Shown: positions 8,801 through 16,051 of the stretch, one piece after another | Layout: each line of letters opens with the position of its first letter | Position numbering within the stretch: position 1 is the first letter of the stretch | Assembly (NCBI GenBank): GCA_963697345.1 | Contig: CAVONS010000022.1 | Location: 1-64,000, forward strand | Length of the DNA stretch: 64,000 bases | Direction: 5' to 3' | Source: Prado023 sp963697345 | GTDB lineage: Bacteria; Actinomycetota; Actinomycetes; S36-B12; CAIYMF01 | Notes under the pieces: model-generated | Seen by the model: only the letters and a program-made list of their open reading frames with translations | What the model was told of the DNA's origin: nothing | Database searches by the model: none | Made by a program: the position numbers and the translations under genes

Positions 8801-10279
8801 GGTGTGGATCGCGGTCAGGCCGATGTTCTCGTTCCCGCGGCCGTCTCCAGTGATGAAGTGAGCGCCTAGCAGCTCGTCGTCGTACCGACCGGCGGGACGC
8901 GGCGTGGCAACGTTGTTGATGGCCGTGTCGGCGTCAGGGGTCTTGGTTCCCGGAGCCGCGTTGTGGGCGATGTCGTCGAGGAAGGTGTGCCCGGTCTTGA
9001 CCGAGCCCGACGTCGTGATCGGGGCGGCTGGGTTGCCCTCGACGACCGACCCATCGGTCATGACCATCTGGGGGAATCCGTTGGCACCACGCAGATACCT
9101 GCCGTACTCGTCGGTGAGAAGCAGGGGGACCGCGGTGACATCCGCGTCCTGCAGGTCGATGCCCAGGAGGTCTCGCGCCTGGGCCTTGACCTCGGTCCAG
9201 GTGCCGATGTTGCCGCCGGCACCGTCGAGCAGGCGCCCATTGGACTGGGGAGTGTTGCTCGCGTCAAGGACGTACTGGCGAAGGAACACATGCTTGGATC
9301 CGGTTGAGGCGTAGGTCTGGTTCTGGTCGATCCACGGCGTCGTGGTGTTGATCGCGTCCAACGAACCATCGACGATCGTGCGGCTGGTGACCAGGAAGCT
9401 GCCAACCGGGGCCTGCCCGGACACGACCAGGGGATCGTCGTCGGCCAGCGGGACGACCACGGCCTCGCTGCCGGACTTTCCGACCAGGTCCAGGCCATGG
9501 TCGAAGAACTGCCCGAACAGCGTGAACATCGAGCTGAACGGTGCCGCAAGGACATTGTTGGGCACCTGGTTGGCGATGAAAGTCGACGAGGTCGGGTCAC
9601 AGGTTGCCGGTGGGGTGACGATTCCCGCCGCCTCCAGGGCCGCCGGATTGCAGTCCGACTGGTCGGAGACGAGGTTGCTGATCACGCGCGGGGCTGAGTC
9701 CTGCAGCGACCCGCTGCGATCGTCATAGGTCGTCGCGTTGCCGCCATTCGCATTTCCCCCGGGCAGGATGGTCGCGTCCTCGGTGTCCATCCAGGTGATG
9801 TCGGCGAGCGGCACCATCCGCGGGAATACCCGGTCGGCCGCACCGATATCCCGGGGAAGGGCTGGCGATGTCGGCACACGCTGCTGGTCCGCGTCGGAGA
9901 GGACCGTCAGGTTGTTGCCCCGACCGTCAACGGTTCGCAAGCCGTGCGGAAGCGTGAAGTGCACCACATGCGGCGCATTGGCGCTGCCATCGGAGCCGGT
10001 CGTGCTCAGCACCGAGTTGGGCGGCCGGACCGTCCCCGGCGTGGTGCCCTCACTCGTCGCGTGAGCCTCCGAGATCTGGATCTGCTTGAGGATGAAGTCG
10101 AGGTCTGCCGGGGTGATGGACAATCCGGCGCTCACTGGGCCAGCTGCTGTGGCCGGTCCGACGCCGAGCCCTTGCAGGCTCAGGGTGAGGAGTAGCGCCG
10201 TACCCCCCGCAACTGCCTTGGTGGTGCTCCTCTTGCGGGATCCACGCCTTGAAGACGCTGACGACCTTCGAGTGCTCAT
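5843..10279 (-). CDS. Secreted animal-type heme peroxidase with RTX calcium-binding repeats
   Basis: The 1478-residue product has a basic N-terminus and hydrophobic signal sequence ending near ATAAG (residue 47). Residues about 240-850 are an animal heme peroxidase domain with all catalytic landmarks: distal His261 in FGQFFDHGLD, Arg481 and Glu484 in RGNENIGLT, proximal His587 in YRFGHS, and Asn667 in MNIVRGRD. The Asp after the distal His in mammalian enzymes, a calcium ligand, is Gly262. Residues about 925-1250 hold RTX nonapeptides such as GGAGDDTL and GGAGNDFL. A Pro-Ala linker (about 1345-1375) leads to a C-terminal Lys-rich beta domain. The RTX plus peroxidase combination resembles the Mn(II)-oxidising peroxidase MopA. 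The 4.4-kb frame is uninterrupted. The minus-strand start is ATG at 10277-10279. Substrate and secretion route are inference. Confidence 0.88.
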   Translation of the reverse strand: MSTRRSSASSRRGSRKRSTTKAVAGGTALLLTLSLQGLGVGPATAAGPVSAGLSITPADLDFILKQIQISEAHATSEGTTPGTVRPPNSVLSTTGSDGSANAPHVVHFTLPHGLRTVDGRGNNLTVLSDADQQRVPTSPALPRDIGAADRVFPRMVPLADITWMDTEDATILPGGNANGGNATTYDDRSGSLQDSAPRVISNLVSDQSDCNPAALEAAGIVTPPATCDPTSSTFIANQVPNNVLAAPFSSMFTLFGQFFDHGLDLVGKSGSEAVVVPLADDDPLVVSGQAPVGSFLVTSRTIVDGSLDAINTTTPWIDQNQTYASTGSKHVFLRQYVLDASNTPQSNGRLLDGAGGNIGTWTEVKAQARDLLGIDLQDADVTAVPLLLTDEYGRYLRGANGFPQMVMTDGSVVEGNPAAPITTSGSVKTGHTFLDDIAHNAAPGTKTPDADTAINNVATPRPAGRYDDELLGAHFITGDGRGNENIGLTAIHTMFHAEHNRVRDEIFAMVEVDNGALEAGFKAPGWGYQERLFQAARFITEMEYQHSVFEEFARKLSPGIAPFAAYNPQLVGDVPAEFAHAVYRFGHSMLTETVERIKPNGAHADISLIGAFLNPASFNAGAPTAAEAAGDVVRGMSKQAGNEIDEFVTGALRNNLLGLPLDLATMNIVRGRDTGTATLNEARAAFQLEPYASWAEYGANLRHQGTLVNLIAAYGTHPDITDATTLAGKRAAAEALIALAQQSPPDPTDLTTYPGGVDDPAYLADLAAFDSAVELLTVNQGGARSGIDDVDLWVGGLAESNDPIGGGGNLLGPTFDHVFRTTLENLQEGDRFYYLDRLAGLSLLTEIEGNTISEMFIRNTDAVDLPADLFAVPGLTIQMRQNQAPLFNPALASLGDGSTYTGTSTTGTYSGPRNILFVGTPVADTMRGGAGDDTLRGNDGNDTVNGGLGNDVTYGGAGNDFLSDAGGADLLTGGPGHDVVNAAGPGADVINGGTGDDFVDAGDLGAVFLGGAGDDLYLGGAGGDGPAGDQGDDWLEGAVGADTLSGDSGAPFGIDINTPGDDVLIGGSSGDALDGGGGLDIGVDADNLAVVDEFLGGLGFDWYSYDGAAGNADSDLGNFAPANPPGTIPAAFQDSFIDVEALSGGAGNDTLRGDDRGSLDTGFPGATDALIAGDVAKVQGLSTLLGSATSWDSGNILVGGAGNDTLEGGGGNDLIDGDATLRVQLETPTGPVAGLGAIRADLLDGTLSPSLVDIVRTLVPGSGGDDVAVFSEDISKYKVTENAGIVTVAHLVDPGAAANDGTDTLRGIERLRFSGGTFTVGEAVIATLPAPAPPPAPAPAPAPAPAPAPAPAPAPAPAPIVIAPTTPAPPTAVTAPEAAPTSVVGRVVAKGKRSSAKTFVAEVGQVITLKVSRLAKKKTYRTKIRIDGKWVTFGKARSTKKGRAILGQFLVAQPGRYTIKLDPPKKGKNYYATVEIVN
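6204..6277 (-). repeat. 12-bp tandem repeat coding a Pro-Ala linker
   Basis: The plus strand repeats the unit gccggggcaggt with small changes about six times, giving an uninterrupted Pro-Ala stretch between the RTX region and the C-terminal domain of the peroxidase. Such arrays are prone to copy-number change. Confidence 0.8.
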
Positions 10280-10502
10280 ATCTCATGCCCCTCACAATGC
10301 GTGATCGGATCTGACCACGTCGCGTGACGTGTCGGGGTCAGTAGAGAGGGCAGGCTTACCTGGTGGGAAGGGCTACCATTGAGTAAGTCCCTCGCTATGT
10401 CCCCCATTCATTGAAATCGTTTCAGGACATTCCAGGGCACAAGAATTCATTTCATTACATGTACTACTTGGCTAGGTATTTCCGACTTAATACCCCCGGG
10501 GG
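10280..10502 (-). promoter_or_regulatory. AT-rich control region upstream of the peroxidase
   Basis: About 220 bases of unusually AT-rich sequence precede the peroxidase. They include a 13-bp palindrome, TGAAATCGTTTCA (10412-10424), and AGGCTTACCT (10352-10361), which matches nine of ten core bases of the DtxR/IdeR iron box (AGGCTAACCT). No coding frame is convincing here. Regulation by the IdeR homolog at 16 kb is a guess from one half-conserved site. Confidence 0.4.
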
Positions 10503-10520
10503 CAGGCCCCTTGGGGCCTG
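10503..10520 (-). terminator. Short perfect hairpin after the dioxygenase gene
   Basis: CAGGCCCC, a TT loop and GGGGCCTG form an 8-bp stem seven bases beyond the dioxygenase stop. It separates that gene from the peroxidase control region. Confidence 0.55.
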
Positions 10521-10526
10521 AAGCCT

Positions 10527-11310
10527 TCAGCCCATCTGGAACGAGCGGCGCGACAGTCCGTACATCCAGCCATCGATGGTGGTCACGGGGGCGGCCCCCA
10601 CACCGCCGGCCCCGAGCGTGAGGAAGATCGGGACGAAGTGCTCGACCGTCGGGTGTGCGTAGGGCATGCCCGGGCGCCCGCTCGCGGAAGGACGACAGCT
10701 CATCGAGGTCGCCCCTGGCCAGGGCATCGACGGCCCACGCGTCGAAGTCGCGCGACCACCCCGGGACCGAGGTGGGGTTCGCCCAGTCCACGAACGGCAG
10801 TCCGTGGGTCATGAACCCGGACCCGATCACCAGGACGCCCTGCTCACGCAGGGGCCGCAACCGCTCGCCGAGACCGACGAGCCCAGCCGGATCATTGGTC
10901 GGCAGGCTCAGCTGCAGGACCGGGATGTCGGCCTCGGGATACATCGCCATCAGGGGGACCCAGGCACCGTGGTCGAGCCCACGATTCGTCCGGGCCAGCC
11001 CCGACCCGTCGGGCACCAACCCGGCGACCAACCCAGCCAGCTCGGAGGCGTCAGGGGTCGGATAGCGCATCCGGTAGTAGACAGGGTCGAAGCCGGCGAA
11101 GTCGTAGACCAGAGGTGTGCCCGGCCTCGGCGAGGACAACGCCAGCGGGGCGGACTCCCAGTGCGCCGAGGCGATCAGGATCGCCCGCGGCCGGGGTATC
11201 GAGCGTGCCCACGCGAACAGCTGGCTCATCCAGTCGGCATCCTCGAACAGCGGTGGCGCCCCGTGGCTCACGTAGAGGCTGGGCAAGCGGCCCGTCCTCA
11301 GGTGCGCCAC
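10527..11310 (-). CDS. LigB-family extradiol dioxygenase, 4,5-DOPA dioxygenase type (one frameshift)
   Basis: The translation matches class III extradiol dioxygenases of the YgiD/DODA type, which open catechol rings with non-heme iron. Landmarks are LPSLYVSHGAPPL at the N-terminus, ILIASAHWES, the LDHGAWVPL motif with the metal-binding His, and VIGSGFMTHGL. Near 10669 one extra base in CCCGGGC shifts the frame; the true C-terminus continues as MPYAHPTVEHFVPIFLTLGA and ends FQMG at 10527. GTG at 11310 gives about 260 residues, the usual family length, but no clear ribosome site precedes it and TTG 11418 is also open. The gene points toward the secreted peroxidase, so a shared role on phenolics is possible but unproven. 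Confidence 0.78.
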
Positions 11311-11531
11311 GCACGGTGCACACCCGCGGCAGCAACCGCCCGGACATGGACGGCATAGGGATGCTCGACCGTCGGCCCACCAGCCATGCAGCCTCCTCCG
11401 ATTTCCTTCATCGTTCAACTACAGAGTAGCCCCCGACGGAACGATCCGGGATCCCGTCGTGCGTCGGTTCCCGGTCCAGGCCCATTCCCGACGGGTCAGC
11501 GGCCGACGCTGACTCCGGGGTTCTGGCCGGG

Positions 11532-11544
11532 CACTATTGCTTCC
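11532..11544 (+). promoter_or_regulatory. Leaderless -10 box of the first WS/DGAT gene
   Basis: CACTAT (11532-11537) lies exactly seven bases before the ATG at 11545, with no Shine-Dalgarno site between them. Confidence 0.5.
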
Positions 11545-13023
11545 ATGGCCGATACCGCACCCGCCGTGATGCAGCTGTCCAGCAGCGACTCCCTCTGGCT
11601 GAACATGGACTCCCCCGAGAACCTGATGGTCATCGAGACCGTGATGTGGTTCCACCATCGACTGGATCCGGACGCGGTCGTGCGCGCGATCCAGGAGCGC
11701 GTGGTCGACCGCTACCCCGTCTTCCACTGGCGACCCAGGTCCAATGAGGCTGTCGGCGGCAAGGACGAGTGGATCGATGACACCGAGTTCGACATCCATC
11801 GCCACGTGACCGAGCACGAACTCGGCGGAGACGGGGGTCGGGTCGCACTTCAGCAGTTCATCGAGGAGAAGTGCTCCGAGCCGATCGATCGGGACCACGC
11901 ATTGTGGCGCTGCTACATCCTGCAGGGCACCGACTTCGGCGCCGTGATGATCCGGTTCCACCACGCGATCGCCGATGGAACCGCCCTGGCCAGGGTCCTG
12001 ATCGAGCTCACCAGCGACGCCCCCGAGGAGGGGTTCGACTACCCGGAGGTGCCCGAGGACCGGGTCCACCCGGCCGATGCGCCCGGCGGGGCTGAGGCCG
12101 CCCCCGAATCCCGGCGCCCCCGCCGCAAGCGCGAGCGAGTGCTCAACCGTGCCACCCAGGCCGCGACGCTGCCGGTGGCTGCCGGGATCAAGGCCACCGA
12201 GGGCACCGCCAAGCTGCTCGAGATGCTCGACCTCGACCGGCCGGGGAGCATGGTGGCCAAGGCCTCCGATCAGGGGGTGGGGACCGCCGACACGCTGGAC
12301 AAGCTGCTCGTCGGCACCGCCCCGGATGTGGCCCTCTTCGGGAAGGCGGGTATCGACAAGCGCGCGGACTGGGCCCCGGCCCACGACCTGGCCACCGTCA
12401 AGCGGGCTGCCAAGTCACGGGGTGCCACGGTCAACGACCTGATGCTCGCCGGCCTGGCCGGTGGCCTGCGCCGCTACCTGGCCGGCCGCGATGAACCGAT
12501 CGCCGATGTCGTGACGATGATCCCGGTCAACCTGCGTCCGGTGGACGAGCCGCTGCCGCCACACCTGGGCAACCGGTTCGCCCTGGTCGCGCTGAACCTG
12601 CCCCTCGAGGTCGAGGACCCCGTGGAACGGCTCGACGCCGCCCACGAGCGCATGGAGGTGATCAAGGCCGGGCCCGAGGTGCTGCTCACCTTCGGGATCG
12701 CCACCACGCTGGGCAAGTTCGGCACCTACACCGCGCGGGTCACCCGCCGGGTCAACGAGTACTTCGGCAACAAGGCGATCGGCGTGACGACCAACGTCCC
12801 CGGCCCGCCGCACCCGCGCTACCTCGCCGGCCAGGAGATGGTCGGCATCCTGGGCTGGGTGCCCGGTGCCGGCGACCAGTCCGTCGGCGCCTGCATCTTC
12901 AGCTACAACGACGAGATCCGCGTGGGCTTCAAGACGGATGCGAACGCCGTCCCCGACATCGCCAATCTCGTGGCCGCCTACACCGCCGAGATGGAGGAGC
13001 TGCTCGCACTCGGTGCCGAGTGA
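11545..13023 (+). CDS. Wax ester synthase / diacylglycerol acyltransferase
   Basis: The 492-residue protein is a WS/DGAT family acyltransferase, which esterifies acyl-CoA to diacylglycerol or fatty alcohols to make storage lipid. The catalytic motif HHAIADG is at residues 139-145. The N-terminal family block LSSSDSLWLNMDSPENLM and the C-terminal ITNVPGP-type block, here TTNVPGPPHPRYLAG, are both present, and NLRP near 330 belongs to the conserved core. The open frame reaches further upstream, but ATG 11545 starts at the family N-terminus and follows a -10 box by seven bases. A second, broken paralog follows 87 bases downstream, so the pair arose by tandem duplication. Storage-lipid synthesis of this kind is typical of actinobacteria. 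Confidence 0.92.
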   Translation: MADTAPAVMQLSSSDSLWLNMDSPENLMVIETVMWFHHRLDPDAVVRAIQERVVDRYPVFHWRPRSNEAVGGKDEWIDDTEFDIHRHVTEHELGGDGGRVALQQFIEEKCSEPIDRDHALWRCYILQGTDFGAVMIRFHHAIADGTALARVLIELTSDAPEEGFDYPEVPEDRVHPADAPGGAEAAPESRRPRRKRERVLNRATQAATLPVAAGIKATEGTAKLLEMLDLDRPGSMVAKASDQGVGTADTLDKLLVGTAPDVALFGKAGIDKRADWAPAHDLATVKRAAKSRGATVNDLMLAGLAGGLRRYLAGRDEPIADVVTMIPVNLRPVDEPLPPHLGNRFALVALNLPLEVEDPVERLDAAHERMEVIKAGPEVLLTFGIATTLGKFGTYTARVTRRVNEYFGNKAIGVTTNVPGPPHPRYLAGQEMVGILGWVPGAGDQSVGACIFSYNDEIRVGFKTDANAVPDIANLVAAYTAEMEELLALGAE

Positions 13024-13110
13024 TCCCCCGCTGCGATTCGCTGGACAGCCGCCGGTGGCCAACGCCCAGCCGGGAGCGACTCCGCCCCCGCGACACGGCA
13101 GCATGGGCCC

Positions 13111-14612
13111 ATGCCCACCCGCGTGACACTGTCTCCGAACGACTCCCTGTGGCTGAACATGGACAGCCCGGAGAACCTCATGATCATCGAGGGGATCATG
13201 TGGTTCGACGAACCCCTGGACGAGGATGCGGTCCTCGAGACGCTGCGCACGCGCCTGCTCGATGCGCTACCCGGTCTTCGGCTGGCGCGCAGAGCCCTCG
13301 GACGCGGTCGTCGGTGTGGACCACTGGGTGGAGGACCCGGACTTCGCTCTGGAGAACCACGTGACGCGTCCATCAGCTGGGCGATGACAGCCCAGGACGA
13401 GATCCAGCGATTCCTGGAGTCCCGGATGTCCGAGCCGCTACCCCGCGATCGACCCCTGTGGCACGCCCATGTACTCAACGCCCCCGACTCCAGCGCGGTC
13501 ATCATGCGCTTCCACCATGCGATCGCCGACGGGACCGCGCTCGTGCGGGTGCTGCTCGACCTGACGACCGACACCCCCGAGGGAGACAGCCCCGACGCCC
13601 AGCCGCACGTCCCTGGCGCGCCTCGCGCGGAAGCCCCCGCCGTGACGAACCATCCGGATCTGAGGCCGCCCCACACGGAGCTGGCCCCGCTGGACCGGAC
13701 ACGCGAGGGGATGACGGACCGCGCCGCCCGTGCGGTCAGCCAGTTGGTCACCCTCCCCCTGGCAGCTGGCGTGACGGCCACGAACTCGGCGGCGGATCTC
13801 ATGCGGATGCTCGATCCGGACCACCGGGGCAGCCTGGTGTGGAAGCTGACCGAGCAGGCACGCGGACACCGCCGACGCGGTCGACAAGCTCGTGGTGGGC
13901 ACCGCCCCGGACGCCCTGCCCTTCGGCCGCCCCGGAGTGGCCAAGCGGGCCGACTGGGCACCGGCCTATGATCTGGCCGCGGTCAAGCGCGTGGCCCGGG
14001 CCCACGACGCAACCGTCAACGACGTCATGCTCGGAGCCCTGGCTGGGGCGCTGCGCCGGTACGTGATCGCGCGCGGCGAGGTCCCCCGCGACGTGGTCAC
14101 GATGATTCCGATCAACCTGCGCCCGTTTGATGCCCCCCTCCCGAAGCACCTGGGTAACAAGTTCGCGCTCGTTGCCTTCGAGCTGCCTCTCACGATGCCC
14201 ACGGCGGCCTCCCGGATCACCTCGTCGAAGTCGCGCATGGACGTGATCAAGCAGGGCCCCGAGGCGATGCTCACCTTCGGCCTGGCCCACGCCATCGGGT
14301 CAGTGGGCGCTGTGACCGGCCCGGGTGTCACGGCAGATGATCTCGTTCTTCGGAAACAAGGCGTTCGGTGTCACGACCAACGTCCCTGGCCCCACCGAAC
14401 CGCGCTACTTCGCCGGCAGCGAGATGGTCGGGGTCCTGGGCTGGGTGCCCGGCGCATCGCACCAGACGCTGGGGGCGTGCTTCTTCAGCTACAACGGCCG
14501 GATCCGGGTGGGGTTCAAGGCCGACGCGACCGTGATCCCGGACCTCGCCAACCTCGTGTCGGCACTCGACGACGAGATGAGCGACCTCTTCGCCGAGACA
14601 CCGGCGGGCTGA
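13111..14612 (+). pseudogene. Second WS/DGAT paralog, broken by at least five frameshifts
   Basis: This is a tandem paralog of the preceding acyltransferase. It starts with NDSLWLNMDSPENLMIIEG and has an intact HHAIADG motif near 13510-13535. The correct frame changes near 13262 (to RYPVFGWRAEPSDAVVG), 13365, 13393, 13862 and 14330. The later pieces, DAVDKLVVGTAPDALPFG and FFGNKAFGVTTNVPGP, continue the family order to the stop at 14612. No stretch of the family is missing once frames are joined, and the active site is preserved. Both recent decay and uncorrected assembly error fit. The ATG at 13111 follows CAGCAT by six bases, a weak leaderless signal. Confidence 0.8.
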
Positions 14613-14627
14613 CCCGCCCCGGACATG

Positions 14628-14660
14628 CCAGTGCCCGAGCACCATGGGCTCGGGCACTGG
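14628..14660. terminator. 13-bp perfect hairpin between convergent genes
   Basis: CCAGTGCCCGAGC (14628-14640) and GCTCGGGCACTGG (14648-14660) pair around a seven-base loop. It lies between the second WS/DGAT gene and the NlpC/P60 gene and can serve both. Confidence 0.75.
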
Positions 14661-14685
14661 TTCGCTGGTGTGACCGGCGAGGGTC

Positions 14686-15244
14686 TTAGAGGACGCGACC
14701 GAAGGTCACGTTGCGCGACCAGATGCGCGCGGTGTGCACACGCTGACCGGGTCGCGGGGAGTGCAGAACGCGGTTGCTTCCCCGCATAGATGCCGACGTG
14801 GTAGGCCCGGCTGCCGCTGCGGAAGAACACCAGGTCCCCCTTGCGGGCGGTACTGCGCGAGATCCGCTTCGCCTTGTACATCTGGCCCGTGGCCGTGTGC
14901 GGGAGGCTTACGCCGGCCCGGCGGAACACGTACGAGGTGAAGCCGGAGCAGTCGAACCCACGGGGCGTCGTCCCGCCGTAGCGGTAGGGCACGCCCTTCA
15001 GCGAGTTGCCTGTGGACATCACCCGGGCGGAGCGCACGGCGAAGGACCGCGACGAGCGGGAGGTCTTCTTCTTCCGGGTCCGGGTCACGACGGCCGCGCT
15101 CGTGCTGGTGGCGACGGTGGCAGCAGGCTGCGTCGGAGCCGCAGAGGCAGCCGGGGTGGAGGTGAAGGGGGCGACGGGAGCCACGACGGCCAGTGCGGTC
15201 ACACCGGCCAGGGCCACGCCTCGGGCACGTGTCAGTAGAGCCAT
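14686..15244 (-). CDS. Secreted NlpC/P60 cell-wall hydrolase (one frameshift)
   Basis: The protein of about 186 residues has an N-terminal signal sequence with an Ala-rich core ending near SAAPTQ, a basic linker RTRKKKTSRSSRS, and an NlpC/P60 domain. The catalytic Cys lies in GFDCSGFTSYV and the His in AYHVGIYAG, with GDLVFF between them, as in D,L-endopeptidases that cut peptidoglycan stems. One extra base near 14783 shifts the frame; the true end reads NRVLHSPRPGQRVHTARIW and stops at TAA 14686-14688. GAGGAG precedes the ATG at 15242-15244. The upstream leader is a ydaO-type riboswitch, the usual arrangement for actinobacterial wall hydrolases of the Rpf/NlpC group. Confidence 0.88.
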
Positions 15245-15261
15245 GCGGACAATCTCCTCAG

Positions 15262-15456
15262 GAGGCCTGCGAGGTGAGCTGTCGGGTTCGGGTGGGGAGC
15301 ACCCGGCCGCTGTTCTCCGCGGCTTCACCCCAAGGACCCACGCCTGGTGGCTGGTGGGACCACAAGTGGGTCCCCCGCTCCCGTTCTCAGTGCGTTGCCG
15401 GCGGTCTAGCCGGGCGCGAGGGGCGTGAACGTGAACGGGATTCGGCGCCGTCCGCC
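15262..15456 (-). promoter_or_regulatory. ydaO-yuaA (cyclic di-AMP) riboswitch
   Basis: On the minus strand the leader of the NlpC/P60 gene contains the conserved ydaO blocks in order: CGCCGAATCC, AGCGGGGGACCCA, CCTTGGGGTGAAGCCG, CCCGAACCCGACAGCT and ACCTCGCAGGC. It ends just before the gene's ribosome site. This class binds c-di-AMP and usually turns genes off, and actinobacterial wall hydrolases are its classic targets. Boundaries are estimated from the conserved blocks. Confidence 0.88.
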
Positions 15457-15669
15457 CCGTCCCACCGGTTGGCGAGACATCACTACCGTAGCGAATGTCG
15501 CAGGAATGTCACAATCGCGCCACGTGTGATGTATCTCTCGCCCAGGAGCCGTTTAGCGCAAGAATATGGCCATTTCCCCCGTAATCGGCGCAGAGCGTGA
15601 GAAACCTGTCACCACGCGCAAGCGCCTTGGGACAGGCGACCAAGGCCGAACGACCCGGAGACGGTGGGC
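15457..15669. other. Non-coding gap between the riboswitch and the CsoR-family gene
   Basis: About 210 bases carry no convincing gene. The part near 15480-15600 is relatively AT-rich and should hold the promoter of the riboswitch transcript on the minus strand. No strong hairpin was seen. Confidence 0.4.
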
Positions 15670-15939
15670 TCAGGCGAGCGTCAGGAACAACTTCTCGAGC
15701 TTCTCCATGGACATGGGAGGCTCCTCGCCGTTCTCCTTGGCCGCGGCGCACGCCTGCAGCTCAGCCGAGATGATCTTGAACCCGGCCCGATCGATGGCGC
15801 GGGACACCGCAGCCACCTGGACCATGACGTCGTCACACTCCCGACCCTCGTCGATCATCGTGACGATCCCGGCGACCTGGCCCTGGATCCGGCGCAGCCG
15901 GTTCACCACGTCCTTGCGGCACATCTCGTCGATCGCCAT
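15670..15939 (-). CDS. CsoR/CstR-family repressor lacking the copper-ligand histidine
   Basis: The 89-residue protein is a DUF156 (CsoR/FrmR/CstR) all-helical repressor with the family helix DVVNRLRRIQGQVAGI. CsoR binds Cu(I) through Cys-His-Cys. Here the two cysteines are kept (C35 in RECDD, C64 in LQACAA), but the histidine position is Glu60 in IISAELQAC. Two cysteines without the histidine is the pattern of CstR, which senses persulfide and polysulfide, so a sulfane-sulfur sensor is more likely than a copper sensor. GGGAGG precedes ATG 15937-15939 by five bases. A perfect CsoR-type palindrome lies 28 bases upstream. Its target could include the SQR cassette at the start of the window, which is inference. 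Confidence 0.85.
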   Translation of the reverse strand: MAIDEMCRKDVVNRLRRIQGQVAGIVTMIDEGRECDDVMVQVAAVSRAIDRAGFKIISAELQACAAAKENGEEPPMSMEKLEKLFLTLA

Positions 15940-15966
15940 GCCAGCCTCCCAGGCCTCCCCGATTGC

Positions 15967-15982
15967 GTACCCCGTAGGGTAC
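15967..15982. promoter_or_regulatory. CsoR-family operator palindrome
   Basis: GTACCC-CGTA-GGGTAC is a perfect 16-bp dyad just upstream of the repressor's start. Its TACCC/GGGTA half-sites match known CsoR-family operators, so the repressor probably regulates itself. Confidence 0.65.
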
Positions 15983-16027
15983 CGGTCCTCGAGCTCACGT
16001 GGGAACGGGCGGCGCTCCGGGACCGGG

Positions 16028-16051
16028 CGCCACCTGATGTGTCAGGTGGCG
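16028..16051 (-). terminator. 10-bp perfect hairpin at the 3' end of the IdeR gene
   Basis: CGCCACCTGA and TCAGGTGGCG pair around a TGTG loop. The stem overlaps the regulator's stop codon. Confidence 0.5.

Noticed and set aside
11311..11411. A 38-codon frame before the dioxygenase starting at ATG 11411
   Set aside because: It has a -10-like box six bases upstream but no recognisable product and overlaps the likely dioxygenase leader.
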